The position numbers were made by a program, and so were the translations under genes. A stretch of 64,000 nt of DNA, from positions 1-64,000 of the forward strand of contig NZ_BMXA01000006.1 in the NCBI RefSeq assembly GCF_014651515.1, read 5' to 3'. Under the pieces are notes generated by a model. That model saw only the letters and a program-made list of their open reading frames with translations. It did no database searches and was not told the origin of the DNA. Each line of letters begins with the position of its first letter. Position 1 is the stretch's first letter. Below are positions 16,685 to 25,725 of this stretch, piece by piece. This stretch comes from Arenicella chitinivorans (GTDB lineage: Bacteria > Pseudomonadota > Gammaproteobacteria > Arenicellales > Arenicellaceae).

Positions 16685-18572
16685 TTACCATGTCCGCATA
16701 CGGGTTGCTAAAATGTAGTGACACTGGGTTAGCGAATCGATCCAAGTTCAGCGCCGTCTCAGACACACTGATTTCGTGCTCCTCAATGATCCCGCTCCCG
16801 AAGTTATAAATAATACGCAAATCGCCTGTCAACGCTGCATCGTCATAGGCTTTTGCCGTCGTGCGCACCGCTTTTCGTTTGCGTGTGTATTCGACGAACG
16901 CGTCAACACCATAACGCTGCTTTAGCATAGACTCGACTTGCCTGGGCGATAATACGGTAGCGGTGGCGTTATTACCGCCGAACCCTTTGGAGTTCAAAAA
17001 CGCGACGTCCATCGTAGTAGATTTATCTTGCAGCACGATGTCCAGATGATCATCAAACACGTCATCAGCGACTTTGTCAGTGGTTTTAATACCGGGAATA
17101 ATGCCATCAGCAAACACACCGAGGGTATTCGCTAACTGGTCACCACTGGCGGGGCCGAGCGGATGCCCAACAAACGCCTTAACCGCCGTCACCGGCCAAT
17201 CATCAATACCAAAACCCTTTGCAACTTTGTCGAAAATCATCGATTCAGTGATGCGATTCTGCGGTGTACTGGAGCCATGCGCCTGAATAAACGAACGGTG
17301 TTTAATGGTATCGGCACCGACGATCGCTTGCGCCGCCGCAACCGCTTTCGCCACGGTAATATAGTTACCAGCACCAGGTGATGAGATCGACTTTTTAAAG
17401 CCATCTGCGTTTACAAACACATCGGGTACCGCGCCATAAATATCCGCACCAAGCTCCATCGCAAGCTCGTCATCCATTAAAACAAAGAACTGTGATGATT
17501 CCCCCATAGTAAAACCCGCGTTCTCACCAAACGGCCGAGATGCCCGACGGTGATCGGCGGTATCTGCACCATCGAGTTTTGCCAGTCGGTCATCCGTACC
17601 TAAAGCACTCATTGCCGCGAAACCTTCCATTACTTCTGGAGTCACCGGCGCTTCGGCTGAACCACAGATTACTAAGCGGTGACGACCTGCTTTAATGTCG
17701 TCCACGGCGAGTCGTAAATTATAGAGAAACGTCGCACACGCGCCGGTGACTGCGCCTGTGGTACCGACACTGCCACACATATAGGCATTGACGAAATCGG
17801 CCACCATCGAATTTAATCCAAGTGCCATTTGCTTAGACGTGGCACGCGCCGCCCGCATACGAGCTTGCATATAACCGCCAATACCATAGTCGTCAGTCTG
17901 TCCTAATCCGCTGGCTGCAAAAACTGCCACCTGATCGGGTGACAACTTGGCCATGATGTCATCCCAGGCGATCCCAACTGAGTTGATGGCATCCGAAGCA
18001 CCGAGTACCGTTAATTGCAAACCACGTGGATGAAAGCGTGATTCGTATTGATCAGCAGGAATGAAACCGGTCGGTACCATACCAGCAGATTGCACTTCCA
18101 TTGGGCGAACGGTGTTCATTTTTACGGACAGGTCGCCGGCAATGGTAACTTTCACCGTACGATCATCCACGTTGCTCACTTGCCAGTTGGCTGGTAATGG
18201 CTCAGGCAAATCACGGCGACGCACGGTAAACTCCGAAGTTTGCGCACTTTCGAGCGCCAACTCCGTATATGCCAGCACTTGGTCGGGGTCAAAAAGTTCG
18301 GCATGGATGCGTCGAATCAGGGTGTTGGTCTCGATCGTGCTCTGGTACTTATCAGCCACAGCTTCGGCCGACAATGTGTCGCCGTCTATATCCACGTAAT
18401 GCCCATTCTCATAGCGAACTAAACGCATGAGACATGCCAGACTGAGTAAGGTCGTGACGCGCTTTTCAGGGCTTAAGCTGGCTAAAACAGTACGTCGGTA
18501 GGCGTGATGGAAAGAACTGCGGCCAGCGGCATTGTAACCACCAAAGCCGACGATAACGGGTAAACGATTCAT
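16677..18572 (-). CDS. fabY: FabY-type beta-ketoacyl-ACP synthase
   Basis: This 631-residue condensing enzyme begins NRLPVIVGFGGYNAAGRSS, the signature of FabY of Pseudomonas aeruginosa (PA5174, about 635 residues), which starts fatty-acid synthesis from acetyl-CoA and malonyl-ACP and largely replaces FabH there. An N-terminal FabY-specific region (to about 180) precedes the thiolase-fold core. The triad is Cys279 in TGACATFLYN, His432 in QAHGSSTPQN and His470 in AFVGHPLGPASG. The C-terminal NSKGFGGNNATA matches the FabF-like glycine loop. No fabH is seen where it is usually found (plsX-fabD), so this gene probably covers initiation. It is co-transcribed with the GNAT gene. Confidence 0.9.
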   Translation of the reverse strand: MNRLPVIVGFGGYNAAGRSSFHHAYRRTVLASLSPEKRVTTLLSLACLMRLVRYENGHYVDIDGDTLSAEAVADKYQSTIETNTLIRRIHAELFDPDQVLAYTELALESAQTSEFTVRRRDLPEPLPANWQVSNVDDRTVKVTIAGDLSVKMNTVRPMEVQSAGMVPTGFIPADQYESRFHPRGLQLTVLGASDAINSVGIAWDDIMAKLSPDQVAVFAASGLGQTDDYGIGGYMQARMRAARATSKQMALGLNSMVADFVNAYMCGSVGTTGAVTGACATFLYNLRLAVDDIKAGRHRLVICGSAEAPVTPEVMEGFAAMSALGTDDRLAKLDGADTADHRRASRPFGENAGFTMGESSQFFVLMDDELAMELGADIYGAVPDVFVNADGFKKSISSPGAGNYITVAKAVAAAQAIVGADTIKHRSFIQAHGSSTPQNRITESMIFDKVAKGFGIDDWPVTAVKAFVGHPLGPASGDQLANTLGVFADGIIPGIKTTDKVADDVFDDHLDIVLQDKSTTMDVAFLNSKGFGGNNATATVLSPRQVESMLKQRYGVDAFVEYTRKRKAVRTTAKAYDDAALTGDLRIIYNFGSGIIEEHEISVSETALNLDRFANPVSLHFSNPYADMVND

Positions 18573-18637
18573 GCAGGGGGCTCCTAAACGAGAGAACTCG
18601 GCTGTAGGTAAAATCTATTCGCAACTCAAATGCGTTA

Positions 18638-18708
18638 AAATGGAATTATATGTCCATTTACCCCTTCTTTGCATGGCATATTGGCCATATTATGGTTGCA
18701 AATGGACA
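18638..18708. promoter_or_regulatory. Cluster of AAATGGA repeats between fabY and the GlxA-type regulator
   Basis: Three copies of one motif lie in the 167-bp divergent region: AAATGGA at 18638-18644, its inverse TCCATTT at 18653-18659, and AAATGGA at 18700-18706. The outer pair extends to TGTCCATTT (18651-18659) and AAATGGACA (18700-18708), a perfect 9-bp inverted repeat. A likely operator for the adjacent AraC/GlxA regulator, affecting its own gene, fabY, or both. This is inferred. Confidence 0.45.
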
Positions 18709-18739
18709 GATCACACGAATTATCATCGACATCTAGAAC

Positions 18740-19741
18740 ATGCGCATTGCATTTTTAATTACGCCACATATGCTGGCGACCAGTTTGACCAACGCCTATG
18801 AGTTGTTTTTTGCTGCGAATCAAACCGCAGCCACACAAACTGACAGCCATAATACAGAAGTTGAATTGGTCAAGGTAGCGACCAACGAAGATCGGATTGA
18901 GCTTCCCTCGGGCCTAAGCTTGCAACCCAATCAGGCGCTGGATCAGTCTGTTTTTGACATGGTTTACGTGCCCGCATTGTGGCGCAATCCGCGCCCAATC
19001 GTACGTCAGAATCAAGCAATCGTAGACTGGCTACGCTGGCAATATGAGCACGGAGCGATTCTAAACGCGACCGGCACCGGCGTTTGTTTCATAGCGCAAA
19101 CGGGCTTACTGAATGAGCGTCCGGCCACAACGCACTGGCACCACTTAGAAAAATTCGCCAAAGATTACCCGCTGGTGGAATTAAAACGTCAACATTTTAT
19201 TACCTCTGCCGGCAGAATTTATTGTGCTGCCAGCATCAACGCGCAAACGGATTTGACCTTGCACCATGTACACCGTTTCTACAGCAAGGCGATATCAGAT
19301 CATCTGTCACAACACTTTTCGCATGAGGTGCGTCAGCCTTATGATCGTTTGAGTTTTACGCACAAGGAAAACGTCAACCACCCAGACGAAGTCATCTTGC
19401 AAGCGCAACTGTGGATGCAAAACCACATGAGCAAAGCCGCGATTTCCATGCGCCGACTCGCTGAGCTTTTCGGTATGAGTCAGCGCAATTTTACCCGCCG
19501 ATTTCGTAGCGCCACCAATATGACACCGTTACAATACCTGCAACGCGAGCGTTTTAATCAGGCACGTGAACTGTTAAAGAGCAGCAACCTAAGCATCTCG
19601 GAGATCGCATTTCGCGTAGGCTACTTGGATGTGAGTTACTTCACGAAACTCTTCAAACAATTCGCCTCAATTACGCCGAAGGAATACCGCACCACCGTCC
19701 GCGCAAAGTTGTTTAGCAGCACAGAAAACAATCAAAATTAG
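18740..19741 (+). CDS. GlxA-type AraC family transcriptional regulator
   Basis: This 333-residue regulator has an N-terminal DJ-1/PfpI-like domain (about 1-190; MRIAFLITPHMLATSLTNAYE, and the elbow ATGTGVCFIAQTGLLN) and a C-terminal AraC helix-turn-helix pair (about 230-330; AAISMRRLAELFGMSQRNF and ISEIAFRVGYLDVSYFTKLF). It is cytoplasmic and DNA-binding. The ligand is unknown. It lies 40 bp upstream of the LolA-like gene and divergent from fabY, so it may control either. The upstream region carries an inverted-repeat cluster. Confidence 0.9.
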   Translation: MRIAFLITPHMLATSLTNAYELFFAANQTAATQTDSHNTEVELVKVATNEDRIELPSGLSLQPNQALDQSVFDMVYVPALWRNPRPIVRQNQAIVDWLRWQYEHGAILNATGTGVCFIAQTGLLNERPATTHWHHLEKFAKDYPLVELKRQHFITSAGRIYCAASINAQTDLTLHHVHRFYSKAISDHLSQHFSHEVRQPYDRLSFTHKENVNHPDEVILQAQLWMQNHMSKAAISMRRLAELFGMSQRNFTRRFRSATNMTPLQYLQRERFNQARELLKSSNLSISEIAFRVGYLDVSYFTKLFKQFASITPKEYRTTVRAKLFSSTENNQN

Positions 19742-19781
19742 TTATAATCCACAAAGGAAACCACACCGCCCTGGAGAGAGC

Positions 19782-20576
19782 ATGATCAAACCACTATCCA
19801 CCTGTTTACTAGCAATTACCATAAGCCTGTTACCCCTACCCGCCAGCGCTGACCCGGACAGCGAAGCCAAGGGGTTGGCGATCGCCAAAGAAATGAAAGC
19901 ACGCGATCGCGGCTGGGGAAATTCTCAAAGCCAAATGACGATGACATTGCGCACCAAAGGCGGTGACGAAGTCGTTCGAGAAATGCGAACAAAAGCGCTG
20001 GAAGTAACTGGCGATGGTGATAAAGCCCTGACCATCTTTGACACACCGCTGGATGTGAAAGGTACGACCTTTTTGTCGTTCTCACACACCGAAGGCGATG
20101 ACGACCAGTGGATTTACCTACCCGCAGTTAAGCGCGTCAAGCGTATTGCATCACGCAACAAATCCGGTCCATTTTTGGGCAGTGAGTTTGCGTTTGAAGA
20201 CCTCTCGTCATTTGAAGTCGAGAAATATCAGTTCGATTTTCAGCGCGAAGAAACCATCAACGGCCTACCTGGCGCGGTGATTGTTATGGACCCGGTGGAC
20301 AAATATTCGGGGTACACCAAAATTATTGCCTGGGTCGACACAGCGCACTACCGACCACACAAACTGGAATTCTACGACCGTCGCGACACCCTGCTGAAAA
20401 CCCTGACAATTTCAGACTATAAGCAATACAAAAATAAATACTGGCGCGCCAGCACGCAGGTTATGGTCAACCACAAGACCGGCAAGAGCACGGATATTCT
20501 GCTCAAGAACATTGAGTTCGACGTCGGCTTAAGTGATGCTGATTTCAATGAGAATCGCCTCAATCGAGCACGATAA
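19782..20576 (+). CDS. LolA-like outer-membrane lipoprotein-sorting protein
   Basis: This 264-residue protein has a Sec signal peptide (residues 1-23, cleavage after PASA) and a single LolA/LppX-like half-barrel domain. It belongs to the group annotated outer membrane lipoprotein-sorting protein, with QMTMTLRTKGGDE, a basic KRVKRIASRNKSGPFLGSEF stretch and FAFEDLSSFEVEKY. It acts in the periplasm, probably on a hydrophobic cargo. In many genomes it stands beside an RND/MMPL exporter and a beta-barrel. Here the barrel follows after 6 bp but no RND gene is present. Confidence 0.85.
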   Translation: MIKPLSTCLLAITISLLPLPASADPDSEAKGLAIAKEMKARDRGWGNSQSQMTMTLRTKGGDEVVREMRTKALEVTGDGDKALTIFDTPLDVKGTTFLSFSHTEGDDDQWIYLPAVKRVKRIASRNKSGPFLGSEFAFEDLSSFEVEKYQFDFQREETINGLPGAVIVMDPVDKYSGYTKIIAWVDTAHYRPHKLEFYDRRDTLLKTLTISDYKQYKNKYWRASTQVMVNHKTGKSTDILLKNIEFDVGLSDADFNENRLNRAR

Positions 20577-20582
20577 ACTCTC

Positions 20583-21803
20583 ATGAAACAATTTACCTTG
20601 GCACCACTATTCGGTGCCATCGCCCTAGTCAGCACACAGTTCGCAACCGCACAGGGAAATCAGAGTTTCGATGGCAGTCTCGAACTGGAACAACGTGTAT
20701 TTACGCACCGGTTAGATGACGCCGGTGATGCCAATCGCGGGCAAACATCCTTGCGACTCCAAATGGAATATTTTCGTGATTGGAACAACGGCTCAGATCA
20801 AATCGTGCTGGAACCCTTTGTGCGTATAGACAGTGATGATGAGGCACGCTCACATTTGGATCTGCGTCAGTTCCTGTATTCGAAAATTTACGATAATGCC
20901 GAGCTTTCCGTTGGTTTGGGACGCGTTTTCTGGGGCGTCACAGAATCTCAGCACCTGGTGGACATCATCAATCAGACGGACGGCGTAGAGAACATCGACG
21001 GCGAAGACAAGCTTGGGCAGCCGATGATTCGGTACACCTATTTTGCCGATTTTGGCACTTTGGAAGCCTTTGCCCTGCCCTATTTTCGGCCGCGCACCCT
21101 AGCTGGTAAAGACAGCCGCTTAAACGGCGGACTGATGGTGCGCGATGACGTTGAGCATTACGAGGCCAGCAGCGGCACCTCGCATTTTGACTACGCAGTA
21201 CGCTACAAAAACACCTTCGGTGATTGGGACCTGGGGCTCTCTTGGTTCGATGGCACCTCACGTGACCCAGACTTACGGCGTTTTGCGAATCCCCTTACCG
21301 GCGCCACCGAAGCTTACTACGCGCAGATCACGCAAGTCGGGCTCGACTTACAACTTACCACTGGGGCCTGGCTGTACAAACTTGAAGCCATACAACGTGA
21401 CTTTGATGATGCCAGTTATGCGTCATACAGTGCCGCAACCGTCGGCACCGAATACACCTTAGTTGGCATTTTAAACTCGGTGTATGACTTAAGCCTGTTA
21501 GCCGAATACGCCTGGGATGAGCGCGACGCCCCGCTCGACACTGTGTTTCAAAATGATCTGTTTGTGGGCGCTCGTTTGGCCCTGAACGATATGGCCGACT
21601 CGCAGATCCTATTTGGTGTCAGCAATGACCTAGACGAAACCGATTCACGTGCCTGGTTTGTCGAGGGGTCAACGCGAATCGGTACGGCCACTACGCTAAA
21701 TATTGAAGCGCGGATATTCGATGCAGAGTCTCCATCCGACCCGCTCAGCCGTTTCGATCAACACAGCTTTATTCAGGTCGGCCTAGAGTACTTCTTCGAC
21801 TAA
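20583..21803 (+). CDS. Outer-membrane beta-barrel protein, partner of the LolA-like protein
   Basis: This 406-residue protein has a signal peptide (cleavage after FATA, about residue 23) and then alternating amphipathic strands (SLELEQRVFTH, TSLRLQMEYFRDW, LSVGLGRVFWGV, YTYFADFGTLEAFALPYFR), ending LEYFFD with a terminal aromatic, as BAM substrates do. It resembles the DUF1302-like or porin-like barrels found next to LolA-like proteins. No plug domain or TonB box is seen. It lies 6 bp after the LolA-like gene, so the two are co-translated. A role in cargo passage across the outer membrane is inferred. Confidence 0.75.
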   Translation: MKQFTLAPLFGAIALVSTQFATAQGNQSFDGSLELEQRVFTHRLDDAGDANRGQTSLRLQMEYFRDWNNGSDQIVLEPFVRIDSDDEARSHLDLRQFLYSKIYDNAELSVGLGRVFWGVTESQHLVDIINQTDGVENIDGEDKLGQPMIRYTYFADFGTLEAFALPYFRPRTLAGKDSRLNGGLMVRDDVEHYEASSGTSHFDYAVRYKNTFGDWDLGLSWFDGTSRDPDLRRFANPLTGATEAYYAQITQVGLDLQLTTGAWLYKLEAIQRDFDDASYASYSAATVGTEYTLVGILNSVYDLSLLAEYAWDERDAPLDTVFQNDLFVGARLALNDMADSQILFGVSNDLDETDSRAWFVEGSTRIGTATTLNIEARIFDAESPSDPLSRFDQHSFIQVGLEYFFD

Positions 21804-21810
21804 TTGCGCA

Positions 21811-23007
21811 TCAAGCAACCTGTTCTGGTTCTGCGTGTAAGGCTTTACGCAGAACCAGATAGCCGACTAAACCAGAGACAACAGAACCTAACAAAATCCC
21901 TAGCCGCTCATCGAATAATAGATTCACACCACTCTCTTCAAATGCGAGAGAGCCGATAAACAGGCTCATAGTAAAGCCGATACCACATAGGGCGCTAACG
22001 CCGTAAAGCGACAACCAGTTCATACCCTTAGGGAAGGTGCTGAGACCAAATTTAATCGCGACGGCTGCAAAACCAAAGACACCTATCTGCTTGCCGACAA
22101 TCAAGCCAAGCGCAACACCGATCGGCACGTCGTGCAGAAACACATCAAGAGAAACACCAGACAAACGCACACCAGCATTGGCAAAGGCAAACACCGGCAA
22201 CACAAAGAATGCGACCACCGAATGAAGATCGTGTTCAAGACTACGTAATGGCGACTTTTCTGGGTTCTTCGGATCCGTATAGGGGATAAATAAGGCCACG
22301 ATCACACCTGCCAACGTAGCGTGCACGCCGGATTTCAACAAGGCCACCCAGATAACCAAACCAACCATCATGTACGTACTGCGCGCCGTCACACCGCTGC
22401 GATTCAGTATGGCCAATACCGCCACACCTAGCGCGGCAACTGCGAGCGCTAAAAAAGAGATTTTCGACGTGTAAAAAAGCGCAATAATCGCAATTGCCCC
22501 GATGTCATCGAAAATCGCCACTGAGGTCAAAAATACCTTCAACGTCACTGGCACACGAGAACCCAGCAGCATCAGCACACCCAACGCGAATGCGATATCT
22601 GTTGCGGCTGGAATGGCCCAACCCTTAACCGCTACCGGATCGTTTATATTAAAAAACAGGTAAACTGCTGCGGGCACTACCATACCGCCGACCGCGGCGA
22701 TGCCCGGTAGGATCACATTGCGTAGCTCGGAGAGTTCGCCGGCGACAATCTCTCGTTTCAATTCCAATCCGACTAAAAAAAAGAAAATCGCCATCAGGCC
22801 ATCATTGATCCACAACAGCAACGGCTTAGCAATTATCAAGCCGCCGACCTGCACGGATACCGGTGTATCCAACAGCAAATCATAATAGGTGTGAAGCGGT
22901 GTATTCGCGATCACAATAGCCAGAACGGCTGTGAACATAAGCAGAATTCCACCAGCGGCTTCCATCCGCAAAAAACGTGCAATCGGAGTTTCCAATCGAG
23001 TAAGCAT
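21811..23007 (-). CDS. nhaA: Na+/H+ antiporter NhaA
   Basis: This 398-residue inner-membrane antiporter exchanges Na+ for H+ for pH and salt balance. It shows about 12 membrane segments, the ion-binding Asp167-Asp168 pair in SVAIFDDIGAIAII, Asp137 in ATDIAFALG, the FFFLVGLELKRE loop and GIGFTMSLFIG. It is convergent with the barrel gene, only 7 bp apart. A 12-bp perfect hairpin (21825-21858) lies inside its last codons. A marine or alkaline habitat would suit this gene. Confidence 0.96.
   Translation of the reverse strand: MLTRLETPIARFLRMEAAGGILLMFTAVLAIVIANTPLHTYYDLLLDTPVSVQVGGLIIAKPLLLWINDGLMAIFFFLVGLELKREIVAGELSELRNVILPGIAAVGGMVVPAAVYLFFNINDPVAVKGWAIPAATDIAFALGVLMLLGSRVPVTLKVFLTSVAIFDDIGAIAIIALFYTSKISFLALAVAALGVAVLAILNRSGVTARSTYMMVGLVIWVALLKSGVHATLAGVIVALFIPYTDPKNPEKSPLRSLEHDLHSVVAFFVLPVFAFANAGVRLSGVSLDVFLHDVPIGVALGLIVGKQIGVFGFAAVAIKFGLSTFPKGMNWLSLYGVSALCGIGFTMSLFIGSLAFEESGVNLLFDERLGILLGSVVSGLVGYLVLRKALHAEPEQVA
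21825..21858 (+). terminator. Hairpin inside the nhaA 3' end, possible terminator for the barrel gene
   Basis: Arms 21825-21836 (CTGGTTCTGCGT) and 21847-21858 are exact complements around a 10-base loop. The hairpin begins 22 bp after the barrel stop but lies within nhaA coding sequence on the other strand. There is no T-run, so termination would be weak or factor-dependent. Confidence 0.35.
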
Positions 23008-23049
23008 AGTCAGTTAATTAGTACCGTGTTATTTGGTTAAGGTTAAGGG

Positions 23050-23958
23050 TTATCTACGTCGAGGCGGTCCGAACTCGCGAATCATCTCGGCTAACTTAAG
23101 ATACTCGTCTGCGCGTGGGGAGTTCTTGCGCCACACCAAAGCAATCCGGCGGCTGACATCTTTATTGGTCGAAATATGCCGAATCTGAGCATCGGTATCG
23201 TGTGTAATATTGGCGGTGACCGCCATTTCGGGCAGTAAAGTGATTCCGACACGGTTCACCACCATCTGCACTAAGGTATTTAAACTGGTTGCCTGATAAG
23301 GAATTCGCACGCTTTGCGCTTCAAGATTGCAGGCTTTGAGTGATTGGTCGCGTAGACAGTGTCCATCTTCGAGCAACAATATGTCCTGTTGCTTAAGATC
23401 CTTCAAATTAATCGATGGCTTTTCGGTCAATAAATGGTTCGCGGGAAGACACAAAACCAATTCATCACAAAAGAGGTGTTCAGTATGGAATTGCCCCGTT
23501 TCATACGGCAATGCGAATAACAGAACGTCCAGTTCACCTTTGCCCAGTCGATCCAACAGATTTGGGCTCAGGTCTTCGCGGATGTACAACTTATTACTGC
23601 CGTATAACTGCCGCATCGGGCGCAGTATTTTGGGTAGCAGAAATGGCGCGATGGTTGGAATTACACCGAAACGAAGATCGCTGGCAAACGCACCTTGTGC
23701 TTGCTTAGCGTGCTCAACAAAGTTGTCTAGCTGATTTAGAATTTCCCTGGCCTCGTCCACCAGAGTAGCCCCAACAGGGGTTAATAGAATCACTGAGCCG
23801 CGCTCGAATAACGTAACCCCAAGATTCTGCTCCAATTCGTTGATCGCGGTGCTCAACGCCGATTGCGACACAAAGCACGCCTGCGCAGCATGACCGAAAT
23901 GGCGATGCTCATCGAGGGCACACAAATACTTTAGTTGTTTTACGGTAGGAAGTTTCAT
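23050..23958 (-). CDS. oxyR: OxyR, peroxide-responsive LysR regulator
   Basis: This 302-residue LysR-type regulator has an N-terminal winged helix (LKYLCALDEHRHFGHAAQAC) and a substrate-binding-like domain. The redox pair of OxyR is conserved: Cys201 and Cys210 in GHCLRDQSLKAC, separated exactly as Cys199/Cys208 in E. coli. Peroxide oxidation to a disulfide would activate catalase, peroxidase and similar genes. It lies 42 bp after nhaA on the same strand. No peroxide-defence gene is adjacent. Confidence 0.93.
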   Translation of the reverse strand: MKLPTVKQLKYLCALDEHRHFGHAAQACFVSQSALSTAINELEQNLGVTLFERGSVILLTPVGATLVDEAREILNQLDNFVEHAKQAQGAFASDLRFGVIPTIAPFLLPKILRPMRQLYGSNKLYIREDLSPNLLDRLGKGELDVLLFALPYETGQFHTEHLFCDELVLCLPANHLLTEKPSINLKDLKQQDILLLEDGHCLRDQSLKACNLEAQSVRIPYQATSLNTLVQMVVNRVGITLLPEMAVTANITHDTDAQIRHISTNKDVSRRIALVWRKNSPRADEYLKLAEMIREFGPPRRR

Positions 23959-24168
23959 TGAGCTTAGGCACCCAGCACATAATTAGAACAATGCTCGGCA
24001 ACTATCAATCAAACCTCTTAACAAAGCAATCACAACTCTCGTCAGGATTAGGATTGAGAGTTTACACAGCGACACATGATGACGTTGTGGAGATCGCGAA
24101 CTGGCCGCCTATGAGCAGCCAGTCGCTTATCGAGCCGAGCATTAATCGCTCATACTCGGCATAGTCGA

Positions 24169-24999
24169 TTAGTTAGCTGTGCGCAATGCCTCAATACGCT
24201 CATCCAATGGTGGATGGGTCGAGAACAGGCTTTTCACGCTGTTATTGATCCCGAAAGCGGCTAACTGATCCGGCAGCTGCCCACTTTGACCACGCTTGAG
24301 TTTCTCCAACGCGGCGATCATCTTGTGCGCACCAGCGTATTTGGCCCCACCGGCATCCGCGCGATACTCACGTTGTCGACTGAAAAAAGCCACCACAATA
24401 CTGGCCAGGAATCCAAACACCACCTGCCCCGCCATAAAGCCAAGGAAATAGCCAATACCACGACCATCGCGATCGATCGCCAGAGCCAGCGCGCGTGCCA
24501 ACAGCAACACAAAGGTATTCACCACACCTTGAATCAGCGCCATCGTGACCATGTCACCATTGGCAACGTGGGCAATTTCATGCCCCATAACAGCTTCAGC
24601 TTCTTCGCGCGTCATATTCTGCAAGAGACCGGTACTCACTGCGACCAGCGCGTTATTTTTGCTTGCGCCGGTGGCAAAGGCGTTCATATCTGGCGTATCA
24701 AAAATGCCGACTTCCGGCATACCGATACCCGCTTGCTCAGCCTGACGTGCAACAGTGGTTACCAACCACTTTTCAGTTTCGTTGCGAGGCGACTCAATAA
24801 CGTACACACCCGCTGCGCGTTTGGCGATGGATTTGGACATGAGCAGCGATACGATCGAGCCACCAAAACCGGCTACCAGCGCGATCACCAAAAACTGGCC
24901 ATCCTGAGTACGGTACTCAGCGGGTAAAAATTGAATAATAATACCGGCCACAATCATGATTGCAGCGTTGGTAGCAAGAAAATAAAAGATACGTCTCAC
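24169..24999 (-). CDS. htpX: Membrane zinc metalloprotease HtpX
   Basis: This 276-residue M48B peptidase degrades misfolded membrane proteins with FtsH. It has two N-terminal membrane segments (residues 5-24 and 35-55), the zinc motif HEIAH (140-144), the third ligand Glu211 in REYRADAGGAK, two more membrane segments between, and the C-terminal FSTHPPLDERIEAL. Length and order fit HtpX. It stands alone, 210 bp from oxyR and divergent from the first TerB-like gene. Confidence 0.95.
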   Translation of the reverse strand: MRRIFYFLATNAAIMIVAGIIIQFLPAEYRTQDGQFLVIALVAGFGGSIVSLLMSKSIAKRAAGVYVIESPRNETEKWLVTTVARQAEQAGIGMPEVGIFDTPDMNAFATGASKNNALVAVSTGLLQNMTREEAEAVMGHEIAHVANGDMVTMALIQGVVNTFVLLLARALALAIDRDGRGIGYFLGFMAGQVVFGFLASIVVAFFSRQREYRADAGGAKYAGAHKMIAALEKLKRGQSGQLPDQLAAFGINNSVKSLFSTHPPLDERIEALRTAN

Positions 25000-25121
25000 A
25001 ATTGCGTTCCTCTGTGCTAAACAATGCCTATAATATGAGTCCGAAAGTAGAGCTATTCAAGTCTTTAGTATGACAATTATGTTATGCATGACAACGATAA
25101 TAAAAACCACAGGAAAAGCGC

Positions 25122-25574
25122 GTGCTGAAGTCTCTTAAAAAGTTGATCAAACGACCGCAACATCGCTCAGAAGACAGAGAGTTAGAACTTAAATTAGCAG
25201 CAGCAACACTTATGTTCGAAGTGGTGCGTTCCGATGGCCGTGTCGATGACGTCGAACTCATCTACATGGAAGAAATATTACGTCGAGAGTTTAACCTGGA
25301 CGACGAAGAATTGAGTGAACTGTTTAAACAGGCCAAAAGTACCGCGCACGAAGCAACCAGTCTGCATAACTTCACACGTGAGATCTGTGACAACTGGGGC
25401 AACGCCAAGCGCGCAAAATTACTCGAGTACCTATGGACACTGGCCCTGGCGGACGACCAGATAGACCCGCACGAGCGCCACTTGGTGCGCAAGGTAGCTG
25501 GCTTGCTGCATTTAAACGAAAAACAAATCATTCAGAGTCGCGAACGCGCGAAGCGGCAGCTCGGGATCGATTAG
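25122..25574 (+). CDS. TerB-like acidic helical protein, copy 1
   Basis: This 150-residue protein starts at GTG with AGGAAAAG upstream. After a basic N-terminal tail (KSLKKLIKRPQHR) comes a TerB/DjlA-type all-helical domain with two acidic repeats, SDGRVDDVELIYMEEIL and ADDQIDPHERHLVRKVA, whose aspartates may bind a metal ion. TerB-like proteins are linked to tellurite resistance and membrane stress, but solitary short ones in Proteobacteria are mostly uncharacterised. A related gene follows 151 bp downstream. Confidence 0.82.
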   Translation: MLKSLKKLIKRPQHRSEDRELELKLAAATLMFEVVRSDGRVDDVELIYMEEILRREFNLDDEELSELFKQAKSTAHEATSLHNFTREICDNWGNAKRAKLLEYLWTLALADDQIDPHERHLVRKVAGLLHLNEKQIIQSRERAKRQLGID

Positions 25575-25725
25575 CGTAGCAACTCAAGCCACCCGATCGG
25601 GGCCATCTAAACCTTCGTTTATTCCACCTAGTAAACGTTCGTCGTAATCTATTTAACGTATTTTTCGGTGTGTCGCACAACGCTACACTTCGTGGTGAAT
25701 TATTCTCCTACACAAGAGGTTCACC

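Noticed and set aside
18571-18801. Plus-strand frame of 76 codons over the fabY-regulator gap
   Set aside because: It overlaps the regulator start in another frame, contains the operator-like repeats, and has no domain or good start.
23958-24164. Small plus-strand frame of 68 codons between oxyR and htpX
   Set aside because: No ribosome-binding site, no recognisable family, and it lies in the promoter region of oxyR. Probably non-coding.
24286-24927. Plus-strand frame of 213 codons opposite htpX
   Set aside because: Antisense shadow of htpX, whose HEIAH protease motifs are certain. His/Arg-rich product typical of shadows.
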